Assembly (NCBI RefSeq): GCF_014899185.1
Contig: NZ_CP045201.1
Location: 790,501 to 854,500, forward strand
Source: Pseudooceanicola spongiae
Lineage (GTDB): Bacteria > Pseudomonadota > Alphaproteobacteria > Rhodobacterales > Rhodobacteraceae
Direction: 5' to 3'
Length of the DNA stretch: 64,000 nt
This document shows positions 26,923-35,255 of this stretch, piece by piece. The notes under the pieces were generated by a model. The model made no database searches. It was not told the DNA's origin and saw nothing but the letters and a program-made list of their open reading frames with translations. Position 1 is the first letter of the stretch; each line of letters opens with the position of its first letter. A program made the position numbers and the translations under genes.

Positions 26923-27623
26923 CAGCCAAGCGCCTTTCGTGCGACAGCCTCGCTCCAGAAGTCCGGGTCCTCATAGGTCGTGGGGTCCAATACGCCAGCA
27001 AGGTGAAAGGCTTCTCGCCGCTCGACACAGGTGCCGCAGCGCCCGCAGTGGTGCGTGCCGCCCTTGTAGCAGGACCAGGTTTCAGCAAAGGGCGTGTTGT
27101 GACGCGTGCCTGCTGTCACGATGTCTGCCTTGGTCTGATGCACGAAGGGCGTATAAAGCGAAACCTCTGCATATCCGTCCAGAGCCAGCTTTTGCATGGC
27201 TTCGAACGCCTCGGTGAAGGCCGGGCGGCAGTCGGGATAGATGAAATGATCGCCGCCATGCACGGCGGCAGCCACGGCCTGATCACCGCGCGCGGCCGCA
27301 ACGCCGAAGGCCACAGTCAGCATGATCGCGTTGCGGTTTGGCACCACGGTGACACGCATGCTCTCTTCAGCATAATGGCCGTCGGGAACGTCAATGTCGT
27401 CGGTCAGGGCGGACCCTGTCAGGGCGCTGCCGATTGCGCGCAGGTCGATGATGTCGTGCGGCACGTCCAGACGTCTTGCGCAGAGGGCTGCAAAGTCGAG
27501 CTCCTTGCGGTGGCGCTGACCGTAGTCGAAAGAGACGAGGCGGGTCAGCTTGTGTTCGCTTGCAACCATGTGCGCAAGCGAAACGGAATCTAATCCGCCG
27601 GAGCAGATGACGATAGTCTTCAT
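26922..27623 (-). CDS. queC: 7-cyano-7-deazaguanine synthase QueC
   Basis: ATP-dependent conversion of 7-carboxy-7-deazaguanine to preQ0. 233 residues with the PP-loop SGGLDSVS at residues 8-15 and the C-terminal zinc site CYKGGTHHCGRCGTCVER. The ATG at 27623 is 7 bp after AAGGG, which is itself the 3' end of a preQ1 aptamer. First gene of the operon. Confidence 0.97.
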   Translation of the reverse strand: MKTIVICSGGLDSVSLAHMVASEHKLTRLVSFDYGQRHRKELDFAALCARRLDVPHDIIDLRAIGSALTGSALTDDIDVPDGHYAEESMRVTVVPNRNAIMLTVAFGVAAARGDQAVAAAVHGGDHFIYPDCRPAFTEAFEAMQKLALDGYAEVSLYTPFVHQTKADIVTAGTRHNTPFAETWSCYKGGTHHCGRCGTCVERREAFHLAGVLDPTTYEDPDFWSEAVARKALG

Positions 27624-27630
27624 GTTTTTA

Positions 27631-27665
27631 CCCTTGTTTTGATGCCCGGGTAGGCTGCGACCGGG
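27631..27665 (-). ncRNA. Type I preQ1 riboswitch, translational, before queC
   Basis: The minus strand reads a 35-base aptamer. A perfect 5-bp P1 (CCCGG/CCGGG) is followed by loop TCGCAGCCTA, the ligand-facing C before the 3' P1 strand, an A-rich tail CATCAAAACA and AAGGG. The core GGTCGCAG and the tail CAAAACAAGGG are the same as in the well-studied Thermoanaerobacter tengcongensis preQ1 riboswitch, from memory of that sequence. AAGGG is also the queC ribosome-binding site, 7 bp before ATG. PreQ1 binding should hide it and switch off queC-D-E-F translation. Confidence 0.92.
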
Positions 27666-28567
27666 ACCTGGCGAGATAGACGGAGTCGCGCCTTTTGCCA
27701 AGGGGAGGGCAGCGGAAGGCAATCTACATCACTTGTGACGAGCGTGGATTTCGCCAGATTTCAGCGGAAAGATGCCTGCTTGCATTTGTCGAAATGCCGC
27801 AGCTGGGGGGGCATGTCACGCCCCTCGCGCTTGGCGCAGCGATTGATTTGCACCAGCCGTGGCGCGGCGGCGCGACAATAACAACGCACTCCGATGCGTG
27901 TTTCCTGGATTCTTGTTGAATAAAGAGGACGAACGGCGAGGCGAAGTTTCATAATTTGATGCTTCGCGGTACGCAGCGGGCGGCAGCTGTGCGCAGGAAG
28001 CGGTTGGTGCCAGAGAGCGGCTTGGCCTGAGTCAAGACAGCGCGAACGGCCCAAAGCCGACATTCGTGCCTGGCGCAGCGAGATTGATGCTTCAGGGGGC
28101 AACGTCATCCCAAGCCGACTTCCCGGAAGCTGCCGGTCGAGCCGCCTGGGCGGCCGTCAAGCGCAGAAGCGGACGATCACCATGCAGACCGCGTCAGGAA
28201 AGACCGTCCAAGAAGTCAGCGGTCAACACGGCCCCCAGATGAAGGGAGGCCCCAAAAGTGGGGGCGAAATGGGAGCTTTTAAGGTGGCATTTTGGGCGCA
28301 CTTTGCTTATCGACCTTGTTCATTTCGGGTGGGTCGATGGCACAAAGTGAACGCCAGTGGCCGTGTGTTGGAGCTTTGAAGTGCGTTGGAAGGCTTAAAC
28401 TCGGCACCGCCTTGCCTTGCCTATCTTCACTGCTTAAAGTTAAAGTATAAACCAAAGCGAGCTCCCAGACCAAAAATGAAAGGTCAGCACTGCTCATGGC
28501 GTATTGCAAGGCTAGTTCTGATCGTCGAGAATCTCACGGCTATGTCTTTAAGAGTTAGGGGTTTTGA
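27666..28567. other. Intergenic stretch between queC leader and the unknown block
   Basis: No convincing gene is seen; the short frames on both strands lack ribosome-binding sites and domains. It contains one copy of a dispersed repeat (27991-28065) and becomes AT-richer toward 28,400. Confidence 0.5.
27991..28065 (+). repeat. Dispersed 75-bp repeat, copy A
   Basis: Aligns without gaps to 37151-37225, with about four fifths of the bases identical. The best conserved block is GCGAACGGCCCAA-GCCGA. Neither copy is coding. Shorter related pieces (GCCGCAAGTC, GAAGCCGACATTC) recur in other gene-free stretches of the island. Confidence 0.6.
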
Positions 28568-29122
28568 TTGACTGGTGGAAAGTACATTCACGTGGTCTAT
28601 TTTCTTGTCTGCATGGTTATTGTCGGCATCTGCTTGTACCGCTTCCCGCTCCTTTTGCGTGGGGAGCAAGTCGCATTCTCAAATGTTAGCGGATTTGCCA
28701 CTCTCTATGGAGTGGGTTTTGCGATAATCGAAACCTTCAGGGCGCGAGCAGCCTCCCAAGAAGCAAAGGCAGCAGCCTCTGAAGCCAGCAGGAAAATAGT
28801 GAAGCTACATCAGGTGAAAGACGTCGCAAAATGTCAGATGTTAATACAAGAAGAGTTGCAGGATTTAGAAGGGAGTAAAATCCTCTCCATGGCCAGAATA
28901 ACAAAGATACTGGAACTTTATACGGCCGAGTTTTCGGATAAGTATGAAGATGAAACGTCTGCGCAGAGGATTAATATCGCCGCCCTTCAGAGTCATTCGG
29001 TTTTTTCAGGGGCTAAACCGCTATCCATTCGAGCAGCCAATGACCTAAGGAAGACGCTGATGAAGATGCTTGCAGACCTATCCACAGCAGCTACGAGAAA
29101 GCTTGCGGAGGAAAGCCGTTGA
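28568..29122 (+). CDS. Unknown two-TM protein with a cytoplasmic helical domain
   Basis: 184 residues, not matched to a named family. Two membrane helices (about residues 8-28 and 43-58, FATLYGVGFAIIE) are followed by a charged, probably coiled-coil stretch (FRARAASQEAKAAASEASRK) and a helical C-terminal domain. The start is TTG 28568, after AGGGG; no better ATG exists before the first helix. Its stop overlaps the start of the next gene (TTGA). Base composition and codon use are visibly less GC-rich than the queC-F block. A short membrane anchor plus helical domain with a small coupled partner recalls toxin/effector pairs of defence systems, but that is speculation. Confidence 0.7.
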   Translation: MTGGKYIHVVYFLVCMVIVGICLYRFPLLLRGEQVAFSNVSGFATLYGVGFAIIETFRARAASQEAKAAASEASRKIVKLHQVKDVAKCQMLIQEELQDLEGSKILSMARITKILELYTAEFSDKYEDETSAQRINIAALQSHSVFSGAKPLSIRAANDLRKTLMKMLADLSTAATRKLAEESR

Positions 29123-29433
29123 TACCTAAACCTATGCGTACGTTTATGACAGAAGTGTTCTCAAACACCAATTCTGGCAGGATTATCTGGCGCGAAGCCG
29201 CTGATAACGCTTATTTCGCTGCTGTTAAAGATGCCAACTTACATCTCCGCCGATTTTTTGATCCAGATTCAGGGGAAGGTGGTTTTTCGTTTCGCATGAC
29301 GCGCGGAGATAAAGAGGTATTTTTTATTGTCTCCGATACTGAAGAAGAGCAGCAATTCATGGGTGACCTTTATGCCGCGGCAGGCGTTTGCTCTGCTGGC
29401 GGGGAGGCATTCTTTAATGATCTTTTCAAATGA
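29119..29433 (+). CDS. Unknown 104-residue protein, partner of the two-TM protein
   Basis: Starts at TTG 29119 overlapping the upstream stop (TTGA), or at ATG 29134. A soluble acidic/aromatic protein; segments such as RIIWREAADNAYFAAVKDA and EVFFIVSDTEEEQQFMGDLY look like a compact alpha/beta fold. Family not recognised. The overlap implies coupled synthesis with the two-TM protein. Confidence 0.65.
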   Translation: MIPKPMRTFMTEVFSNTNSGRIIWREAADNAYFAAVKDANLHLRRFFDPDSGEGGFSFRMTRGDKEVFFIVSDTEEEQQFMGDLYAAAGVCSAGGEAFFNDLFK

Positions 29434-29938
29434 TATACCTCGGGTGGCATGGCAATACTGACAGTTCAGATCCGGGTTTTGGTGTTGAATGATTCTTCTT
29501 CATTTTTTTGATGCGCCGGACCTTACGGTGCATCTTGAAGTTTGACGGTTCTGAACGTCCGCACTGGGCTTATTTTGTTGAAAACTCAGCTGCTTGAAAA
29601 TCGCCCAATAAAGTTGGAAAGTTGCCCTCGCTACTGACCTACCGGCAAACATATTTTTTGAAAGTGGGGCTATATGGTGAGTTTTTCAACAGAATAGTCT
29701 GGCCGCTGCCTGATGCCCACACACCAAAACCCCGCTGCGTCGCCTTCGCCGAAGGTTTGGGCGCTGCGCCGCCGCAAGTCTGGTCGGAGCCCAACGTTTT
29801 GAACGCTGCGAACTGCATGAATGTCGGCTAATTGCAGGTGGAGTTGCTCGGACGCTCGCCATCCAAACCAGATCGACATATGCTGCCTTAAACGATTGAG
29901 AGAATTTCGCACTGTATCACGCAGCTCTTGAGGATTTG
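29434..29938. other. AT-rich gap with a MITE-like structure
   Basis: About 0.5 kb without a supported gene. It holds an inverted-repeat pair (29573-29694) and, at 29,750-29,830, GC-rich repeat pieces of the dispersed family (GCCGCCGCAAGTC, CATGAATGTCGGC). Confidence 0.5.
29573..29694. repeat. Small inverted-repeat element (MITE-like), 122 bp
   Basis: Ends TTTTGTTGAAAACTCA and TGAGTTTTTCAACAGAA are nearly perfect inverted repeats, of the TTTTTCAACAG type seen at ends of IS5/IS1182-like elements. The interior has no open frame. It could be a non-autonomous insertion or the pair of ends left by a deleted IS. Confidence 0.4.
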
Positions 29939-31132
29939 ATGTCATCAGAGACTTATTCGCCACCTGACATTTTTGATCCTCCTGAAGAGAACTCTCTCTA
30001 CCCCGAGCTGTTTAGACTCCATCGCGAAATTCATGAGTTTTCTCAAAACCTGGACGATTTTCCGCGTCTTCTGGAAATCCAGAGGCGGCTAATTACGGCA
30101 ATCTCAGAGGCAGAAAGGAAGATTAGGGGAGCCAAGAAGGCCAGCTCTGATCCCAGAGGTTGGCAATACGTGCGTTACAACTTCTTGTGCCTTGGGGACT
30201 GCTTAGCGTTTCTCTACATGGACAGGTTTGCCTTGAAACAAACCTTTTTCGATGTAGATACGGTAAATCCAAAGCAAAGCGGCGGCTTTATCACAGACAA
30301 GGCTGGACACGCCAATGAAGTATCCCTTCTGGAAGATGCAATCTCGCACAACGTACCCGCAGTGCTTTGCGACATTACAAATGTTCTGCGCTACGGCGAT
30401 ATTTGCCTGTTGGGAGACAGTGATCCCGTTCCTATCGAAATCAAATCGTCCAAGACGAAAGACCGCCGAGGCAAACGCCAAAATTCGAAGCTCAAGACTC
30501 TCTATAGCTTTCTTGCGTCGGACCGCAGTGATGATTTTCGTGGCCTGCCGGGTACAACTTTCAGGACCGAATTTTCGGTTGCTCCAAAATCGTACTCCAA
30601 CCAACTGCAAGTGGCGATCGTACGAGCAAACCTAAATGGTTCTTCGAGTTTTGAGGTCGATGGATGCCTGAAGGTCGTAGTCATCATGGAAGACCCAGAC
30701 TATGAGGCCCTCTTCGGTGGTTTTGACTCGCCCAGAGTTTTGGTGAACTCCGTCAATCAAATCAAAACCAATAAGTTATGGGGGTGCTACTATCCGTATC
30801 CCTTAACACTTTCAGAACCATCGCACTATGAAGGATTTGTTCGCGGCGAAATTCATATATTCACGTTGCTAGACGTGGAGGCATTTGAGGAGAAACTTGC
30901 GCTTGAGGAGGGCACGAGTCTATCGGTTGACTTGGACGAAAATGATATCCAATGCCAAATCCATTTCTCGAATTTGTTCGCGGACGAGCAAGAAGCCTAC
31001 TTCATTATCGGAGAGCATATGATGTGCCGCATGTGGACAGATTTCTTGTGTCCGAGTTGGATAGTTCAGAGTTCAATATCTTCAGTTGTAAGCAATGTGG
31101 AAGCGATTAGGGAGGCAGCAGATTCGTCGTAA
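29939..31132 (+). CDS. Unknown protein with a PD-(D/E)xK-nuclease-like motif
   Basis: 397 residues; no named family recognised. A stretch near residue 175, LRYGDICLLGDSDPVPIEIKSSK, has the G-D-x(n)-E-x-K arrangement of PD-(D/E)xK nucleases (D, then E-I-K on the next strand), with an upstream acidic residue at LLEDAI. The ATG at 29939 follows GAGG. No signal peptide or membrane helix. The low-GC codon use matches the two preceding genes. By content and location in an island it is a candidate defence or restriction-like protein; the nuclease assignment is a motif-level inference. Confidence 0.7.
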   Translation: MSSETYSPPDIFDPPEENSLYPELFRLHREIHEFSQNLDDFPRLLEIQRRLITAISEAERKIRGAKKASSDPRGWQYVRYNFLCLGDCLAFLYMDRFALKQTFFDVDTVNPKQSGGFITDKAGHANEVSLLEDAISHNVPAVLCDITNVLRYGDICLLGDSDPVPIEIKSSKTKDRRGKRQNSKLKTLYSFLASDRSDDFRGLPGTTFRTEFSVAPKSYSNQLQVAIVRANLNGSSSFEVDGCLKVVVIMEDPDYEALFGGFDSPRVLVNSVNQIKTNKLWGCYYPYPLTLSEPSHYEGFVRGEIHIFTLLDVEAFEEKLALEEGTSLSVDLDENDIQCQIHFSNLFADEQEAYFIIGEHMMCRMWTDFLCPSWIVQSSISSVVSNVEAIREAADSS

Positions 31133-31201
31133 AAAGCATAAATTTGAAACATCATACCAGACCGCCCTGGAGTGCCCCCATCGAGTGGTCCAGTTTGAAT
31201 G

Positions 31202-32059
31202 TTAATGCATAGTCGGTCTTTGGTCTATCGGGACGATGCTCTTGGGCGCCGGCGGCCGGTATCCCAAAGCGCTGTGTGGCCTGATAGTGTTGTAGTGACG
31301 ACGCCAGCGTTCGATCAGGATCTGGGCCTCGCGTAACGTGGTGAAGACCTCGCCGTTAAGCAACTCATCCCGGAAACGGGCGTTAAAGCTCTCACAGTAG
31401 CCGTTCTCCCACGGTGAGCCTGGTGTGATGAATGCGGTTTTTGCGCCCACGGCACCGATCCAGGCACGCACCTTCTTGGCAATAAATTCTGCGCCATTGT
31501 CCGACCTTATGTATTCCGGCGGACCGCGTAGGATGAACAGATCCGTCAAAGCATCGACCACATCCGTTGAATTGAGCCTGCGTTTGACCCGGATCACCAG
31601 CGCCTCTTTCGTGAACTCATCGATGATATTCAGCGTGCGGAAGATCCGCCCGTCGTGGGTTCGGTCCTGGACAAAGTCATAGGACCAGACATGGTTCGGG
31701 CGCTCCGGCCGCAGCCGGACGCAGGAACCATCATTCAGCCAAAGTCGGCCTTTTTTGGGCTGCTTTTGCGGGACTTTAAGCCCTTCCTGCCGCCATATCC
31801 GTTCAACGCGCTTGTGATTTACATGCCAGCCACTGTTGTTCAGCAGCCCAGTGATCATGCGATATCCATAGCGCCCAAACTCTTCGGCCAACGCGGTGAT
31901 GTCCTCGGTCAGCCGGGCTTCGTCCGGCAGACCACAGGGCACCTTGCGCTGCGTCGAGCGATGCTGACCCAATGTGCGGCAAACCCTGCGCTCCGATACG
32001 CTGAGGGTTTGCCGCACATGGTCGATGCACTGCCTGCGGCGGGAAGGGCTTAGAAGTTT
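31202..32059 (-). CDS. IS3-family transposase, OrfB (DDE integrase part)
   Basis: The catalytic rve domain of the IS3 transposase. It has an HTH_21-like start (EFGRYGYRMITGLLNNSG), then the DDE residues in VWSYDFVQDRT, YIRSDNGAEF and GSPWENGYCESFNARFRDEL. It has no start codon of its own in a suitable place. The frame overlaps the end of orfA at GGGGAAAC, so the active protein is probably an OrfAB fusion made by a -1 frameshift. Intact to the C-terminus. Confidence 0.88.
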   Translation of the reverse strand, partial: KLLSPSRRRQCIDHVRQTLSVSERRVCRTLGQHRSTQRKVPCGLPDEARLTEDITALAEEFGRYGYRMITGLLNNSGWHVNHKRVERIWRQEGLKVPQKQPKKGRLWLNDGSCVRLRPERPNHVWSYDFVQDRTHDGRIFRTLNIIDEFTKEALVIRVKRRLNSTDVVDALTDLFILRGPPEYIRSDNGAEFIAKKVRAWIGAVGAKTAFITPGSPWENGYCESFNARFRDELLNGEVFTTLREAQILIERWRRHYNTIRPHSALGYRPPAPKSIVPIDQRPTMH

Positions 32060-32328
32060 CCCCGTGCAGCCTCGGCCAGGATCATCTTGTCCAGCGTGAG
32101 ATCCGACACGGCACGCCTGAGCCGGGTATTCTCGGCCTCCAGCTCTTTCAGCCGCTTGAGTTGATCGCGGCTCATGCCGCCATACTCCTTGCGCCACCGA
32201 TAGTAGGTCTGAACAGTCACACCGATCTGCCGCACGGCCTCCTGAACTGATTTGCCTTGCCCTTGCAGCACTTCAACTTGTCGCAGCTTCAGCACGATAT
32301 CCTCGGGCTTCTCTCGCTTGCCAGCCAT
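32050..32328 (-). CDS. IS3-family transposase, OrfA (helix-turn-helix part)
   Basis: 92 residues. HTH_Tnp_1 domain (VLQGQGKSVQEAVRQIGVTV, then TYYRWRKEYGG) followed by a leucine-zipper-like helix LKRLKELEAENTRLRRAVSD. Starts MAGKREKPED after AGGAGGACGACGAG. Binds the IS ends; an identical copy is encoded at 32643-32921. Confidence 0.9.
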   Translation of the reverse strand: MAGKREKPEDIVLKLRQVEVLQGQGKSVQEAVRQIGVTVQTYYRWRKEYGGMSRDQLKRLKELEAENTRLRRAVSDLTLDKMILAEAARGNF

Positions 32329-32396
32329 CTCGTCGTCCTCCTGAAAACGGGATAATTCTATCCCAAAAGGTGGACCACTTCAGTGGGGGCATTCCA

Positions 32397-32652
32397 CAAC
32401 GCGCTTGTGATTTACATGCCAGCCACTGTTGTTCAGCAGCCCAGTGATCATGCGATATCCATAGCGCCCAAACTCTTCGGCCAACGCGGTGATGTCCTCG
32501 GTCAGCCGGGCTTCGTCCGGCAGACCACAGAGCACCTTGCGCTGCGTCGAGCGATGCTGACCCAATGTGCGGCAAACCCTGCGCTCCGATACGCTGAGGG
32601 TTTGCCGCACATGGTCGATGCACTGCCTGCGGCGGGAAGGGCTTAGAAGTTT
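32397..32652 (-). pseudogene. Truncated OrfB of the IS3 partial copy
   Basis: Encodes only the N-terminal part of the transposase (through WHVNHKRV) before running into the end of the intact IS (VECPH). The DDE domain is missing, so it cannot be active. Confidence 0.85.
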
Positions 32653-32921
32653 CCCCGTGCAGCCTCGGCCAGGATCATCTTGTCCAGCGTGAGATCCGAC
32701 ACGGCACGCCTGAGCCGGGTATTCTCGGCCTCCAGCTCTTTCAGCCGCTTGAGTTGATCGCGGCTCATGCCGCCATACTCCTTGCGCCACCGATAGTAGG
32801 TCTGAACAGTCACACCGATCTGCCGCACGGCCTCCTGAACTGATTTGCCTTGCCCTTGCAGCACTTCAACTTGTCGCAGCTTCAGCACGATATCCTCGGG
32901 CTTCTCTCGCTTGCCAGCCAT
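32643..32921 (-). CDS. IS3-family OrfA, second copy
   Basis: Identical in protein sequence to the OrfA at 32050-32328, with the same AGGAGGACGACGAG leader. It may still be expressed and could act as a regulator of transposition without OrfB. Confidence 0.85.
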   Translation of the reverse strand: MAGKREKPEDIVLKLRQVEVLQGQGKSVQEAVRQIGVTVQTYYRWRKEYGGMSRDQLKRLKELEAENTRLRRAVSDLTLDKMILAEAARGNF

Positions 32922-32989
32922 CTCGTCGTCCTCCTGAAAACGGGATAATTCTATCCCAAAAGGTGGACCACTTCAGTGGGGGCATTCCA

Positions 32990-34294
32990 CTGAACCGTGT
33001 CCTGATGACCCTACGTCCGCTGCCCGAGATCCGGCGCGAGAATGCAGCTCTGCGTCAGATCGCGGGCCGTCAGCGTGCCATGAAACGGGATGCCGCCGTG
33101 ATCACCTCTGGCATCATCACCTTCGGGGCCGAGGCCGCGAAGATGTTCAGGTCGCTGTCGGCCTCGGAGCAGGACGCCGCATTCCTGGACCTCGCAAGGA
33201 CCATCGCTGAGCTACTCGGCACGCAGCTCGAGTCCCTCGTCGTTCACCTCGATGAGACTACGATCCACGCCCATTTCACTTTGCGCGGTTACACAGACAA
33301 GGGCCTTGCCGTCAGCGCGGCGACGAAGGCGGGGACAACGGCGCGGTTGCAGGACATCGCGGCTGAGGTGATGCAGCGCTATCACGCCGGGATTGAGCGC
33401 GGGCATCGCAAGCGCGACCGTCTGGACGCGGGCGCGGACTATGCCGAGACGCTCCACCGCAGCGTGCGCGAACTGCACCAGGATCTGCCGTTGGAGCTGG
33501 AGCAGCTGAGGGCGGTCCGGGACGAGGCGCAGGCCGGGATCGAGGCGCTGAGACAGGAGAAGGCGGCGCATCAGTCAGAGCTTGATGCGCTGGTGGCTTC
33601 TGCCGCGAAAACGCGTGGGCACCTCGAAAAGCTCACCGCCCGCGCGGAGCTCGCGGAGAAGGAAGAGAAGAGGCGGCAGACCTACGAGGCGCGCCTCGAA
33701 AAGAAAGAGGCCGCGATCGCGGCGGCGACCGCCGGGTTGGCGGAGCGGGCGCGGGCGCTTGCGGCGGCAGAGGCCGACCTGGCGCAGCGTGCGGGCGTGG
33801 TAGAGGCGGCTGAGTCGGAGGCCGAGGCAAAAGCAGCGGCCGTCGCCAAGGCGGAAACGGCAGCCCGTGCGGAAGCGGCGCGCCTTGCGACCCTGGCGGA
33901 CGAAGTGTCTCAGACCGAAGAGATGCTGGCTCAGGCCCGGACGGAACTGGTGGAGGAAGCGCGGGTGGTATTGGACGAAAAGGCCGAGGTCGAAACCAGC
34001 CTCGAAGCTATTCACCATGTGGTCGCGGAGATCGGGGCCGGCACGATCCGGGTGACAGACGGCGGGAAGATCATGATGGCGGATCCTGCGCCGGTACAAG
34101 CGGCGCCCAAGCGCCTGAGAGCGCGGCTGCTGCCGCCGATCCTGCGCCTCGTCCGCAAGATTGATGAGACCGAACAGCGCGCGACATGGCTCGAGACGAT
34201 GATGCACCGGGTTCGCAGCCTTCTGGGCCGCCCCGACTTGCCGGAGGAAATCGAGCAGGACGCACAGGACATCACACGCGACTGGGAGCCGTGA
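32990..34294 (+). pseudogene. MobV/Pre-family relaxase, 5' end removed by the IS
   Basis: The remaining about 434 residues begin inside the relaxase domain. The metal/catalytic motif survives as VVHLDETTIHAHFTLRGYTD, equivalent to the H-x-D-E-x-T-P-H-x-H motif of MobV with P replaced by I. A very long alanine/glutamate-rich coiled coil follows (about residues 170-330), then a short basic C-terminal domain. The natural start and first about 60 residues are missing: the sequence to the left of 32990 is the IS end. It indicates a mobilisable plasmid or element in the island's history. Confidence 0.82.
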
Positions 34295-34477
34295 GGGGGG
34301 AAGGGGGCAGGAGGCTCGCAAGTACCCGGAGGCTGCCGCTCGCGAGGGGGGCGAGGGCAAAGGGAGCCAGCGCGTATGTGTCGGACGTTGCAAGTGCAGC
34401 CGAGGCGATACCGTGGCACGACGCGTCTGAAACGGTTGTCCGCCGCACTTGGCGCGAATTGAAGCGTCACGAATTTA

Positions 34478-35125
34478 TCAGCGGCGCGCCTTTACGAGGA
34501 TTCGGGCCACTTCCAGCATCCGTATCTTTGCCGCGCGCCGTTCCTCGCTGTCCGGTAGGCGGGCGTCCAGCACCGCCTCTAACTGGGCCCGAGCTGCCTG
34601 TCGTGTCAAACCGTCCAGACTTAGCCCGCATCGCAGCCAGATGCCGTCAATTGCCGTGGTCATGAGATCAGACAAAAGAGCCGCATCCTCTTCCGGCAGC
34701 AGGCTGCGCAAGGGGCCGATCAGGTTGGAACGCATGCGCGCGTAGATAACCGTCTGAATGCGTTGATAGGCCGGGACATAAGGCACGCCCGCACAGAGCG
34801 CGATCCAGGCATGTGCCACCTCGGGGCGGAAGGAGGTCGGCGAGAGGTTGGTTTCCACGACCGCGTAGACACGCTCAAGTGGGGTCCGTGCTTCGCCAAG
34901 CAACAGTACGGCTTCACGCAGAAGCTCTGCGTTGGCATAGCGCAGCGCGGCCGCCAGCAGGGCTTCCTTGCTTTTAAAATAATGCAGTACGTTGGCCTTT
35001 GAGACGCCGGCCTCTTCGGCCACACGCGCCAGCGAGGTGCCATCGTTTCCGTATCGCATAAGCGCACGATAGGCGGCAGCGGCATATTCAGCGCGTCTGA
35101 GCTTGGAGATATCTCTTCGTCCCAC
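34478..35125 (-). CDS. betI: BetI-like TetR-family repressor
   Basis: 215 residues with the TetR helix-turn-helix TSLARVAEEAGVSKANVLHYFK and a BetI-type C-terminal domain (AWIALCAGVPYVPAYQRIQT). BetI senses choline and represses betaine genes. It is divergent from a choline/betaine-type binding protein, and a 30-bp palindrome lies between the two. The canonical betB/betA enzymes are absent here. Confidence 0.88.
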   Translation of the reverse strand: MGRRDISKLRRAEYAAAAYRALMRYGNDGTSLARVAEEAGVSKANVLHYFKSKEALLAAALRYANAELLREAVLLLGEARTPLERVYAVVETNLSPTSFRPEVAHAWIALCAGVPYVPAYQRIQTVIYARMRSNLIGPLRSLLPEEDAALLSDLMTTAIDGIWLRCGLSLDGLTRQAARAQLEAVLDARLPDSEERRAAKIRMLEVARILVKARR

Positions 35126-35167
35126 CTTGAGCCTCCGTTGGCCTGACCTACCCGAGGGATCTTTCTA

Positions 35168-35197
35168 AATTAGATTGACTGTCCGATCAATCTAATT
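35168..35197. promoter_or_regulatory. BetI operator, 30-bp perfect palindrome
   Basis: AATTAGATTGA and TCAATCTAATT are perfect 11-bp arms around the 8-base spacer CTGTCCGA. The inner TTGACTGTCCGATCAA resembles known BetI boxes. It is placed 42 bp from the betI start and 59 bp from the binding-protein start, so one repressor dimer pair could control both directions. A further half-site (GGTCAATCT) follows at 35222. Confidence 0.8.
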
Positions 35198-35255
35198 GAA
35201 AACTACAAATATGAACCATTCGGTCAATCTATTATCCAAAAGGATCATAATTCCC

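Larger units (their letters stand above)
31168..32396 (-). mobile_element. IS3-family insertion sequence, complete
   Basis: 1229 bp bounded by imperfect inverted repeats. The left end is TGGAGTGCCCCCA then GAGTGGTCCA. The right end, read inward, is TGGAATGCCCCCA then GAAGTGGTCCAC. It carries the two overlapping reading frames orfA and orfB of IS3-type elements, on the minus strand. Its right half is repeated in tandem immediately to the right. Confidence 0.88.
32397..32989 (-). mobile_element. Tandem partial copy of the IS3 right half (593 bp)
   Basis: Bases 32397-32989 repeat 31804-32396 directly, end to end, with one visible difference (GGGCACC against GAGCACC, giving Pro to Leu in orfB). 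It keeps the right inverted repeat, orfA and the first part of orfB. It looks like the remnant of an older copy into which the intact IS inserted, or a product of unequal recombination. Confidence 0.9.
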
